A DNA stretch of 64,000 nt from Alternaria dauci (lineage: Eukaryota > Ascomycota > Dothideomycetes > Pleosporales > Pleosporaceae), in NCBI RefSeq assembly GCF_042100115.1, contig NC_091273.1, positions 992,001 through 1,056,000 of the forward strand. Direction: 5' to 3'. Made by a program: the position numbers and the translations under genes. The notes beneath the pieces are model-generated. The model was given only the letters and a program-made list of their open reading frames with translations, was not told the origin of the DNA and searched no databases. How positions within the stretch are numbered: the stretch's first letter is position 1; each line of letters opens with the position of its first letter. Shown here piece after piece: positions 9,734 through 18,654 of the stretch.

Positions 9734-11977
9734 ATGTCGTCGCCAAATCAGCCGCCAGACCGAGTTGATTCGCAACCTCAAGATGGGACTCAATCGCGCG
9801 AGCCAGCTCAACCCCAGGGGACAGCCTTTGCAAACAACCTTAATCATAACACCCCGCCGCAAACCATGAGGCTGGCGAATGGCCCAGGAAGCGGACACGT
9901 GCTCGTTAGCAGAGAACGGTTGTCTGACGATGTCCGCAGAAGTGCTGGCCTGGGTTCTCTGACGGCGACGTCGCCGCAATCCTCAGAGCAGCGTCTCGAA
10001 GAAGCAAGAATGCGATTTGACGATCTTCTGGCGGACCATCAGCTTTTTCAAGAGGCGATACAAGCTCAAACGCAACAACAACGGCAACAAGATCCACTTC
10101 GTCAAGAAGGAACCAGAATGTTGGATGCAGACCTGCAGCATCGTCGGCCACCGGCCTTTGGTCAAGATGCGCCGCTAAACTCAAGTCAACAGCTAGTTCA
10201 GTATGGTCAGCCTCGGTGCTCCATGCCCGCTCTTCGATCCCAACCTGAGTTTTATATGACAGGAGTGACAGCTGTCAACACTACAGTGCAGCCTGTTGCC
10301 GATGACGCTGGTTGTACAATATGTCTTGAACCTCTCTCAGACGATGTGATCAAGCTCCAGGCCTGTGGTCATATGTTCCACACAGTCTGTGCACAGAGCT
10401 GGTTCAATGAGAGCGCGCCGCGTACGGGTTCTAAGCGAGGTACTTGCCCCAATTGTCGGCATGAACTGTATGAACCAGACCCGCCATATGGGCGTAGGGG
10501 GCCGCCACAAAATCTCGACCAGCCAGTGATAGGTCATGGCCAATTGCATTCCATACCTGCTCCCAATCGCGAATTATTCAGCCGCCGCGAAGAAGCACGT
10601 GCTACTACACAACTGTCTGAGAGCGACCGCGGCAGTTGGTTCGCTAGGAACTTTCTACGGCCTTCGGTGGAGGCAGAGGTGCTACAAGAGCGTCCTCAAC
10701 AGGCTCTAGCCTTTCCTCCACAGCGACAGGTCACTACTCGTCAAATATTGCGGGGCGAACCCATTCGTGGAGACCGGCGATCTCACAACGTTGCTTTGGA
10801 ACATGTGATGAATGATGCTCCGGCTCAAGAACACGCGGTTGATTTTTCTCCAAGGACATCAAGTCTTCCTCATAGGGGAGCTACTCGCCGTCAGCAGGCT
10901 GGTCAAATCATGACTGATGCATTGAGGGTCAATGCAGCTTCGAGGAATTCGCATTTTGAAGACGAATGGGTTGTCTCAGACGCGCTGGATTACGTTTCTA
11001 ATGTTGATAGGCCTTCTAGGACACCTTCGACGCCGCTGGAAGGCCCCGGAGCACCAACACCGACAGCGGACCGACAACCAGTACAACCACATGAGTCTCG
11101 TGCAACTATCGCAGAACGTGCAATCGCACAGCGCCGCCCTCTACTACTGGAACCGGGTCTGAACAACAGAGACGCAGATCTCCCACAAACGGTACGACGT
11201 CTAGCAGTGGGTTCTCATCATACGGCAGCTGATGGAAACCGTGACTTTATCTGGGTTCCTGACTACCAAGACCATCGACAAGTCATCATTCCGCCCCCTG
11301 AGCTTACACCAACTGAACGCGCTATCCGTGACCTGCAACACGAACAGTATTTGTTGTTGGATCGTCTTCGTGAGGTTCAAGACCAACTAGGCAGGCACCT
11401 GCAAACAGCAGATGTCTCTAGAGAGCGTACGACTGTAGTACACCGACCTGCTCCAAATCACTTTCGAGGTGGAATACAGGATGACCCGTCAACTGGGCGG
11501 CCGCCACCAATCGCAATTCCTCGCCTTGCCGACCCAGCGTTTCCTGACTTACGATCGGCTCGCGAGTTCCCTGATCGAAGGGCTGTAGGCCCAGGAACAA
11601 GTATATGGTCGGCCGATCATGTTGACCCAAGAGAAAGCAGCAACGAGACACAAGCACCTGGACGACGGACTCACATACTGTCAATCCGCTTCGGCAACAG
11701 GGAAACGACGGAGTCGCCCGCAAGGGTAACAAACAGCGATGACCAAATCCCATTGTCCCCTGTAAGCACGTATCCTGCAGCATCATCAGATCGACAGAAT
11801 GCCTCAGCAGACAGTTCAGTACAGATTTTGGGAATCAGGCAACAATACAGGGAGGGTCTTGAGCGTCTGGGCCGTGAGTATGAAGATATAGAGAGGCTCA
11901 TACAGGAGAGCAGGCATCTGGACCAGCCTCTTGTATCTACACCCACTGATGACAATACTCCAGAGGTACCGCAGTAA
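9734..11977 (+). CDS. RING-H2 finger protein 1 (putative E3 ubiquitin ligase), 747 aa
   Basis: Single exon. A RING-H2 finger spans residues 194-241: CTICLEP, then ACGHMFHTVC, then CPNC, giving C-x2-C...C-x-H-x2-H-x2-C...C-x2-C. Just before it lies MPALRSQPEFYMTGV, a motif shared with the next gene. The N-terminal 190 residues are Gln/Pro-rich. After the RING the protein is long, disordered and rich in Arg, Pro and Gln, with two likely coiled coils (RAIRDLQHEQYLLLDRLREV and YREGLERLGREYEDIERLIQ). RING-H2 domains recruit E2-ubiquitin; partners are unknown. I chose the ATG at 9734 (MSSPNQPPD) because the upstream in-frame extension looks non-coding. Gene 2 lies 650 bp downstream in the same orientation. 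Confidence 0.8.
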   Translation: MSSPNQPPDRVDSQPQDGTQSREPAQPQGTAFANNLNHNTPPQTMRLANGPGSGHVLVSRERLSDDVRRSAGLGSLTATSPQSSEQRLEEARMRFDDLLADHQLFQEAIQAQTQQQRQQDPLRQEGTRMLDADLQHRRPPAFGQDAPLNSSQQLVQYGQPRCSMPALRSQPEFYMTGVTAVNTTVQPVADDAGCTICLEPLSDDVIKLQACGHMFHTVCAQSWFNESAPRTGSKRGTCPNCRHELYEPDPPYGRRGPPQNLDQPVIGHGQLHSIPAPNRELFSRREEARATTQLSESDRGSWFARNFLRPSVEAEVLQERPQQALAFPPQRQVTTRQILRGEPIRGDRRSHNVALEHVMNDAPAQEHAVDFSPRTSSLPHRGATRRQQAGQIMTDALRVNAASRNSHFEDEWVVSDALDYVSNVDRPSRTPSTPLEGPGAPTPTADRQPVQPHESRATIAERAIAQRRPLLLEPGLNNRDADLPQTVRRLAVGSHHTAADGNRDFIWVPDYQDHRQVIIPPPELTPTERAIRDLQHEQYLLLDRLREVQDQLGRHLQTADVSRERTTVVHRPAPNHFRGGIQDDPSTGRPPPIAIPRLADPAFPDLRSAREFPDRRAVGPGTSIWSADHVDPRESSNETQAPGRRTHILSIRFGNRETTESPARVTNSDDQIPLSPVSTYPAASSDRQNASADSSVQILGIRQQYREGLERLGREYEDIERLIQESRHLDQPLVSTPTDDNTPEVPQ

Positions 11978-12627
11978 ACTCATTCCATGATGGTACTCAA
12001 ATGACTGGTTGGAAGGAGAGCGGTTGAAAACGGCTGTTATCCAGAATCGGTACGATAGAGAGCCTTTTCGGGCCTTCCATGATTCACTTGGAGGGGGGAG
12101 GGATCGAGAAGGCATTCACGGTAGATTGCAATTTGTTGACAGGCACTCAGCTGCAGAGATGTAATGCTCTGCGAGCGAACGAACCAGCTTTTTGGTGCGT
12201 GAGCATTCTTTTACTTGTCGCCTTGGTAAGAACAATACGAATAGACTCTATTCGCTCGATAGTGTTCCTTCGTTTCACCTAACTGCGCAATTACTTTGAG
12301 AATCCGTATCTCTCTCAAAAGTCTTGTCGTCATTGTTGGTATTCGCCTGGTGCTTTCAATATAAGCTGACTTACAGAAGTGTGGGGGCAGTGAGCCACAA
12401 AGAAGAGTCACTTAAACGGTAATACTCGCTCTTACTGGATCTCACAGTGTCCGTCGTGCCTTCTCTTACACATAGCCTGACTCCATTGTAACTCTACAGC
12501 AGAATTCTCGCTACCACACACTGAAAACAAGCAACCTATGAGAATTGATTCCTCTAAACCCCAATAACCTTTCTACACAAATACTTATCTAATCACACAC
12601 TTCCATCCGCTTTCAACGAGACCAAAC
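11978..12627. other. Intergenic region between the two RING-H2 genes
   Basis: 650 bp with no supported gene. It carries the 3' flank of gene 1 and an A/C-rich leader before gene 2. I see no repeat boundary that would mark the duplication breakpoint. Confidence 0.5.
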
Positions 12628-13404
12628 ATGAATCAACCAAGTAATCCTGAAATCCAAGACCCCAGCATAATGCCAGCACTTAGCATGCCCGCTCTTCGCA
12701 GTCAGGGCGAATTCCTCATGGTCGGCGTCATGCCCGTAAGCGCTCAGCCCGAAGACTCGTATTGTTCAATCTGTACGGAACACCTTACTGAAGACGTGGT
12801 ACAACTAGCTGGTGCATGCGGTCACATGTTCCATACAGTGTGCCTTCTCGCCTGGTTTCACGGTACTGGGCGGCAAAATCGCACTTGCCCAAACTGCCGC
12901 TGTGAGCTATACGCCGCACCGGCCAGTCGATTACCGGATCCGGCCGCTCCTATTCGCACCGTGGGATCTATCATGGCTGAGAGAATAAACAACAGGGTAG
13001 CTGGTAGACTACCAGGCCTGTTAGTTTCTAGCAGGCTTGGTCCAGCAACTCCTGTGAGTCTAGAAGGATACGACGAAGAATGGGACTCTCGGGTAGCGTA
13101 CGATACTCCTCTTGTATCGGATCCTACCCTCTACCCTCCAGACGTGATAGCCCGTGTCGGTCGCGCTGCACTACGCCTTGGTCATCGCGATCGACGCGCA
13201 GCAGAGGAAATTAGCGCATTTTATGGGTTCCCTGCTTTCGCACAGGTACTCAATGAGCAACGTATCTCAGGGCCGGAATCGTCCAGTCAGCGTGGCATTT
13301 CCGCCCAAGCCGTTGCTGAACGAAACGATATCGATGGAGCGGAAGAACAGAATGGCGTGGATTATGACTTGTCTTGGCGAACACCCGGACTGCGATACCA
13401 TTAA
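12628..13404 (+). CDS. RING-H2 finger protein 2 (putative E3 ubiquitin ligase), 258 aa
   Basis: Single exon. It begins with a short tail containing MPALRSQGEFLMVGV, almost the same as the motif in front of the RING of the upstream gene. A RING-H2 finger follows at residues 46-90 (CSICTEH; ACGHMFHTVC; CPNC). The rest has no recognised domain; RVGRAALRLGHRDRRAAEEI may be helical. The shared pre-RING motif, the identical GHMFHTVC block and the same order and strand indicate a diverged tandem duplicate of the 747-residue protein, lacking its N-terminal Gln-rich and C-terminal coiled-coil parts. The likely role is ubiquitin ligation with an unknown substrate. Confidence 0.8.
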   Translation: MNQPSNPEIQDPSIMPALSMPALRSQGEFLMVGVMPVSAQPEDSYCSICTEHLTEDVVQLAGACGHMFHTVCLLAWFHGTGRQNRTCPNCRCELYAAPASRLPDPAAPIRTVGSIMAERINNRVAGRLPGLLVSSRLGPATPVSLEGYDEEWDSRVAYDTPLVSDPTLYPPDVIARVGRAALRLGHRDRRAAEEISAFYGFPAFAQVLNEQRISGPESSSQRGISAQAVAERNDIDGAEEQNGVDYDLSWRTPGLRYH

Positions 13405-13829
13405 AAACTCTGATCTTACCACGAGTATAACTAATCTGTGCGACGAGTGTTGGTTTGCGGATCGCTTGTCTTGCCGTCAGATATCGAGACGTTGTAGAAT
13501 AAGTGAAGATTTACGATGAATATCAGCAAAAAAGGTTCTTCTGATTTTCACCCTAACGCTTGTCATGATGGTATTATGACTAGGATCAGTGAAGCTTTTG
13601 TGTTGAACATTAGCCATCTGTTCGTGTGCAGGGTTTGAAACAGTGAAGAATATCATATCTTTGTGTTGGTTATTGGCTACGCAGGTTAGCAAGGTTCTAA
13701 CGGTTTGCGGTGCAGCTTTACATACATGAAGCTCAGAGACCCTCCTCATCTCATCAAGCAATGAAGAATTTTGGGAGCCGTCTCAAAGCCAGGATGAAGT
13801 CTGTCGTAAATTCAATGCCATCTGGTCCT
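13405..13829. other. Convergent 3' intergenic region
   Basis: Lies between the 3' ends of RING-H2 gene 2 (plus) and IMP1 (minus). No gene or structured element recognised. Confidence 0.5.
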
Positions 13830-14471
13830 TTACTTCATCACCCACTCTCTTTCACTCCCTTTTGGGTCCGTCAGATCACGCTCGCTTCCAAGCCACTTGG
13901 CCTCTCTAAACGGCAGTATGACAGCTAGCACCTTCGCCTTGACCAATCCCAATGGCAGTGGCCCAAATAATCTACTATCCCTACTCCATTCCAAGTTATC
14001 TCCTTGAACCCAGCAATGCCCCTCAGGCACCCTTATCACTTCTTCCCTCACGCTCGCCCATTTGCCTTCGACATCCACTGCCTCTAGATCGGTGTCGTGG
14101 CGCCCAGGCGTAACTACACTGACGAAGTCGCCTGGCATCCCAACAATGCGCTTACACCCGCTCTCTTTCGGAAAGATAGGGTTTGAGTAGGTTATAACGT
14201 CGCCAACGTGAAGATTACGGCCTCGGCGATGGAGCGAGGAGTAAAGGATCCATGGGCGAGATCGGTAATCGTGAGGAATGGTTGGAACCATTGAGATTCC
14301 GCTGGTAGCGCCTACGCCGCCAATGTAGGAGTAGAATACGTGTAGGAAGACGAAACCTTTCGCGACAATGAGTGCGCTACCTATGGGTATGTTGGTAAGT
14401 GGCTTGGAGAGTAGTGCTCGAAAAGACTTACGGCCAAACACCTTGGGAAAGTGGTTGAGGGAACGGTCCAT
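13830..14471 (-). CDS. IMP1: Mitochondrial inner membrane protease subunit, Imp1-like (S26 family)
   Basis: Two exons, 14471-14432 and 14380-13830; 196 residues after removal of a 51-nt intron. The catalytic dyad of S26 signal peptidases is visible: Ser43 in GISMVPTIP and Lys90 in GCKRIVGMPGD, spaced much as in yeast Imp1. The downstream boxes WVQGDNLEWSRDSRLFGPLP and LGLVKAKVLAVILP are also present. An N-terminal hydrophobic stretch (ALIVAKGFVFLHVFYSYIGG) is the membrane anchor. The IMP complex removes sorting signals from proteins delivered to the intermembrane space. CKRI..PGD and length favour Imp1 over Imp2, though subunit identity is an inference. The intron length is a multiple of three and has no stop, so retention would add 17 residues. 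It is divergent from the JMJD7-like gene, with 243 bp between the starts. Confidence 0.85.
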   Translation of the reverse strand: MDRSLNHFPKVFGRKSFRALLSKPLTNIPIGSALIVAKGFVFLHVFYSYIGGVGATSGISMVPTIPHDYRSRPWILYSSLHRRGRNLHVGDVITYSNPIFPKESGCKRIVGMPGDFVSVVTPGRHDTDLEAVDVEGKWASVREEVIRVPEGHCWVQGDNLEWSRDSRLFGPLPLGLVKAKVLAVILPFREAKWLGSERDLTDPKGSEREWVMK

Positions 14472-14714
14472 TGTGGCGGCACTACAATCAGCTCCTAAGC
14501 TTTGTTATCGCTCTAGCATCTTTCTTCTTATGGCTTTGTGCGTGGAAGCGCTAGCAATGCCGATGTGGAGTCGTTGTCGCAAGAGCATGGTGAAAGGGAA
14601 AGAACGACCAAGTGCGGAATCCACGATAATGTGGTATCTCCGACGCTAAAATCTTAAACCCGATATGCATCCCACTTTACGAACTTTGCGAGACTGACAA
14701 ACGAACGCGCAAAC

Positions 14715-16108
14715 ATGGTTCATGTTAATGATGAAGTCGTGGGACTGAAGGAATCAGCGCAGGCTGCATTGCGGTAAGTGACTGAAAAGGTAGTCCTGCT
14801 ATCCCGTGCTGATCATCTGCCCAGGCCTGCACCGACCGGACTCGAGGGTAGAGGGCTTTTGCAAGATGCTGTAAGAGGTGCTTCCTTCTTTCATAAAAAC
14901 TCTCACTTGCATGGAACATTTTGTCCTGATATCTTCTCCAATTCACTCCTCAAGCATGCGCGTGGAGCGTGTGAATGATGTTTCAGATTGATTCTACATT
15001 CTTTGGTCTTTCCATTTCGAAGTGCCGTAGTCTTCACATAGACTTGATTTACTTCTCTAGACTCACTAGGATTCTTACGTCTGGCTAATACCGATATTTT
15101 TGTACAGACTTGATAACGTCCTACCATGACCTCAATCCATCAACGATTGATGTACTCACTTCTGAGCCGTCACCATTGCAATTCATGCGCCATGTCGCGC
15201 GTAACCGGCCCTTTGTTGTCCGAAACGGAGCCAGAGACTTCAGAGCGAGAAAGAAGTGGAATACAGGATACCTGCAAGGTGTCATGCGTGGTCAGAACGT
15301 CAACGTAGCAATCACACCTCATGGGAACGCCGATTCAGTCATCTCACTAGCTCCAGGATGCTCAGTATTCGTCAAGCCATATGAGACAGAAGAACCCTTT
15401 CAGGACGTTCTAGAGAAGATTAAGCGACAAGAATGTGAGAAAGACTACAAAGGCCCAACACACTATGCGCAAACCCAGAACGACAATCTCCGCAATGAGT
15501 ACGCCACGCTTTTCGCCGATGTGCCCAAAAGCATACCTTTCGCGCGAATAGCCCTAGAACAGGAACCCGACGCAATCAACTTCTGGCTCGGGAATTCCTA
15601 CTCGACGACTGCCCTGCACAAGGACAACTACGAGAATATCTACGTCCAGATTCTCGGTCAAAAACATTTTGTTCTCTTGCCGCCCGTGGAAGCAGCTTGT
15701 GTCAATGAGAGGAGCGTCCTGGCTTCTACATACACTCCGAAGCGTAACGAAGACCCATCTTCCCACATGCTTGGAAAAGACGATATGGTGATCAAGGTGG
15801 ACGAGCCGGAGGAATACGTACCTTTCGCAACATGGGATCCTGATCAGCCCGCCACCAACACTACGCCTTACTCTCAATACTCGCAGCCACTTAGAGTAAC
15901 ACTAGAAGAAGGCGATATGTTGTACCTACCGGCACTCTGGTACCACAAGGTGAGCCAGAGCTGCAACGAAGAAGGAATCTGCTGCGCGGTAAACTACTGG
16001 TACGACCTTGACTTTAGCGGCGGGTTCTGGAGTACCGCGAATTTTGTGAGGAGTACCGGGTTGCTGAGCATGCAGGAAGAGGCGGACAGTGAAATTAGAG
16101 ACGAATAA
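14715..16108 (+). CDS. JmjC-domain hydroxylase, JMJD7-like
   Basis: Proposed exons: 14715-14773, 14825-14847 and 15108-16108, giving 360 residues. The large exon starts LITSYHDLNPSTIDVL and contains PLQFMRHVARNRPFVVRNGA, DAINFWLGNSYSTTALHKDN and EGDMLYLPALWYHKVSQS. Fe(II)-binding residues are His198 and Asp200 (HKD) and His307. This order and spacing matches JMJD7-type 2-oxoglutarate-dependent oxygenases; human JMJD7 hydroxylates a lysine in DRG GTPases. The C-terminus CCAVNYWYDLDF is also typical. The first two exons are less certain: the 23-nt exon 2 and its weak GGTAGAG donor were chosen because they restore the frame and give TGLEDLITSYHDLN. The main exon is secure. Confidence 0.85.
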
Positions 16109-16223
16109 AGTTGATGCTTGTTGAAACAAAGGAAAAACTGTACTACGATTATGGGTATCTCTAGGATCAACAGTGACAAACAAATCTAACGCCGAGGCAA
16201 TGCTCCTTTGACTCCATTGTCTA

Positions 16224-18299
16224 CTAGTTCCGGATCTTGACTTTGATGTTGACGCCCCTGGCGCTCTGCCATACACTATCACTGACCTTGACCGGTAACT
16301 TTCGTCCTTTTAATCTTTGGTCAATCAACCACAGGCCCACCACGAACTCGTATCTGCTGAGCCTGCCAACACCTCTGCTGTCTACGAGATCCCAAACTTC
16401 TTCCAACACATGTGTAGGCAGTCGACTTCTCGTCCAGATCTCTTTGACCAGAAGATTCAACACATCAGCTGATAGGTCATCGTCAGGCGGCGCGTTAGCA
16501 GGTGATGGTATGTGACGACCCTTGTTCGCTGCCCAAACACCTTCGTAGCGCTTGCGCTCCCGTTCGGTTATCTGATCGCGCCAACGCTTCCGCGTGCCTT
16601 CGTGATGCTTGTTTGGGTGCTTCCGTCCCTTGATGCCCATGATGCGTGTGCCCTTCTTCTTGTATTTGTCGACCTTGTTGTCTTCCTCATCAGACGACGA
16701 CGGTTCTTTGCGCATTGTGGTCCGCATCTTCCCAGCGCTCTTCGGAGGTGACTGTTTGGGCGGCGAAGGCGATCGATGGAACGGCAAGTGATGGTGATGC
16801 TGTTTGCGCGGCGGGAAAAGAGGTTCGACTGACATGGGCCGAGGTGCGGGCGAGACGTTACGAGAATGCGAGGCTAGAGCGGCGCCCATTATGGCGCTCG
16901 ACAGAGATTCACCAGTCATGTGCTGTGTGATCTGCTTGACAGACTCCCGCTGGTAATTATTATGATACACTGAAGGTGAACCTGATCCATTCGTTGAAGT
17001 TGGCCGACGAGGGGGCGAGAGTCTCTGTAACGGGGGCATCGAAGCTGGATTTTGGCTTTGTGTCCGAGGTTGGATTTGTATTGGGGCCGAAGGCTGAAGT
17101 TTGTTGGTAGCCGGTACGGGGTCTGTTTTCCGCGCAGTCGATCGCCGCGGCGGAGGCAGAGCAGGCCTGGGCTTCTCGTCTTCCTGCTCTTCTTTCGCTG
17201 ACTTGAAGGAAGAAGGTGTTGACGGCGACTGCTGACTCTCTACAGACGCGGACACTGTGCGTCGTTGTAAGGACCCGGACTGCGTTGTGTCCTCAGACTT
17301 TGGCCGTGTTTGCCGAGAAGCCCTCTGCTGCGGCTTCGAAGGCGGAGTAACCGATGTGTTTATTGTCGCGAGCTGCACCGGCTTTTGCCTGATGGGGGGA
17401 GATTTCAGAGGGTCCTTCTTGGGTGTATTGAAGTATGCTTGCTCGCTACTGCCGTCGACATGCTGTGGCGGCAGCGTGATCTTGTGCTTCGGCTTTGGCT
17501 TGACAGGTGGTGGTGTCTGCGTCCTGACTCTCTGCAGGGGTGCGTCATCCTTCGGCTCGGGAGGTAGCTTAAACGCACGCTGCGGCTTCGGTGATCGCAC
17601 AGGGGGCGGAGAGTTCTGGGTAACACGTATGGGTGCAGAGGGTCTGGTGGGTGTACTAGGTCGCGCTTGTTCAAACATCTTGACGAGCGAGTTTGTTGGC
17701 GGTATAGGGGTGTCGTCAGTAGGCCTGTGTAGTGGCTCTGGCTGCCGGGCACTGCGGGTAGCCAAAGGCGATTCGAGGCTGCCTCTCCTCTTCCGCGGCT
17801 GCTGGCTGGGGTTCTTAGATTCGAGCCTCGCAAGTACACTCCCTACGCTGCCCGAGAGGGGCAGTACATCCCTCTCGTTGGGTTGGCGTTCGCTCATGGC
17901 GGGCGGAACAGCGGCCTGGGGTAGTGGCCGCAGAGGGCTGTGTCGAGCTGCCGCAAGCCGAGCCGCGATGTTCGAAGGCGAGGAGACGCGGTCGGGGTGG
18001 TCGTCAGGCACGCTCAGCGAGTTGGAGCTGTTCGACTTGGACAAGTTCGGCTTGCTGACGCCCACGGATCCACCGGTGTGGTGGCTTCGCAGGGAAGCCG
18101 GGCTGCCAGTTCCGACCTTGGTTGCAGCCAGCAAAGCCCCATTGTCTCCTCCAGTATATGTGTTTACCAGAGGCTTGGGCTTCGCGGGAGGTTTGGAGAA
18201 GGCTTTCGCGGCGCCTCGCAGTGCAGCGTCTCGTACATTGTGTTGGGTGTCGCCGGCCGACTGCGGGACGACCCAGCCCTGGTTGCGTGCAGAGCTCAT
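16224..18299 (-). CDS. IRS4: EH-domain protein, Irs4/Tax4-like
   Basis: Single exon, 691 residues. The first 500 residues are low-complexity, Pro/Ser/Arg/Lys-rich and probably disordered. A basic linker follows ([20 protein letters not shown]), then a C-terminal EH domain at about 590-685. Its blocks are [53 protein letters not shown] and [18 protein letters not shown]. This architecture (long disordered N-terminus, single C-terminal EH) matches fungal Irs4/Tax4. In yeast these bind the phosphatase Inp51 through NPF motifs and affect phosphoinositide levels, cell-wall integrity and rDNA silencing. Start at 18299 (MSSARNQGW) is the first ATG. The divergent neighbour is LIG4, 355 bp away. Confidence 0.85.
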   Translation of the reverse strand: MSSARNQGWVVPQSAGDTQHNVRDAALRGAAKAFSKPPAKPKPLVNTYTGGDNGALLAATKVGTGSPASLRSHHTGGSVGVSKPNLSKSNSSNSLSVPDDHPDRVSSPSNIAARLAAARHSPLRPLPQAAVPPAMSERQPNERDVLPLSGSVGSVLARLESKNPSQQPRKRRGSLESPLATRSARQPEPLHRPTDDTPIPPTNSLVKMFEQARPSTPTRPSAPIRVTQNSPPPVRSPKPQRAFKLPPEPKDDAPLQRVRTQTPPPVKPKPKHKITLPPQHVDGSSEQAYFNTPKKDPLKSPPIRQKPVQLATINTSVTPPSKPQQRASRQTRPKSEDTTQSGSLQRRTVSASVESQQSPSTPSSFKSAKEEQEDEKPRPALPPPRRSTARKTDPVPATNKLQPSAPIQIQPRTQSQNPASMPPLQRLSPPRRPTSTNGSGSPSVYHNNYQRESVKQITQHMTGESLSSAIMGAALASHSRNVSPAPRPMSVEPLFPPRKQHHHHLPFHRSPSPPKQSPPKSAGKMRTTMRKEPSSSDEEDNKVDKYKKKGTRIMGIKGRKHPNKHHEGTRKRWRDQITERERKRYEGVWAANKGRHIPSPANAPPDDDLSADVLNLLVKEIWTRSRLPTHVLEEVWDLVDSRGVGRLSRYEFVVGLWLIDQRLKGRKLPVKVSDSVWQSARGVNIKVKIRN

Positions 18300-18654
18300 T
18301 TAACGGTCCATTGGACGGTGAGCAATAATGACGTATACGGAGAATTAGGGAACAATAGTGTGCATGCACAGGGTACTCGTGCGCAACATGAAAGCAAAGT
18401 AACGAAAGACTGAACAGAAAACGAGTGGTGTGGAGTCGCAAGGTCAGGTTTCCCAGATTGGCATCGTCAGCCCTGTGAATGACACGGCCTGTGTACCCAT
18501 AAGGCCACGGGTGATGGCTTGGGAGTTGCGCTAGCTTCTTGCGGTCTGATAGCCACGTGATCACGCGTGACGCGCTTCTCCAGGCAGCCACGGCCTCGTT
18601 CTTATATACAGGAAACCGTCGCGAGAACTGCACCACTCGTCCAATGTACTCAAC
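18300..18654. promoter_or_regulatory. Divergent promoter between IRS4-like gene and LIG4
   Basis: A 355-bp spacer that must serve both start sites. A TTATATA element at 18602-18608 lies about 50 nt before the LIG4 ATG and is a plausible TATA box. No other recognised operator. Confidence 0.45.

Noticed and set aside
17257..18303. 348-codon frame on the plus strand opposite the IRS4-like gene
   Set aside because: It is the exact antisense shadow of a low-complexity Pro/Ser/Arg coding region. The translation is Gly/Leu/Cys-rich without domains, and the minus-strand frame encodes a recognisable EH domain.
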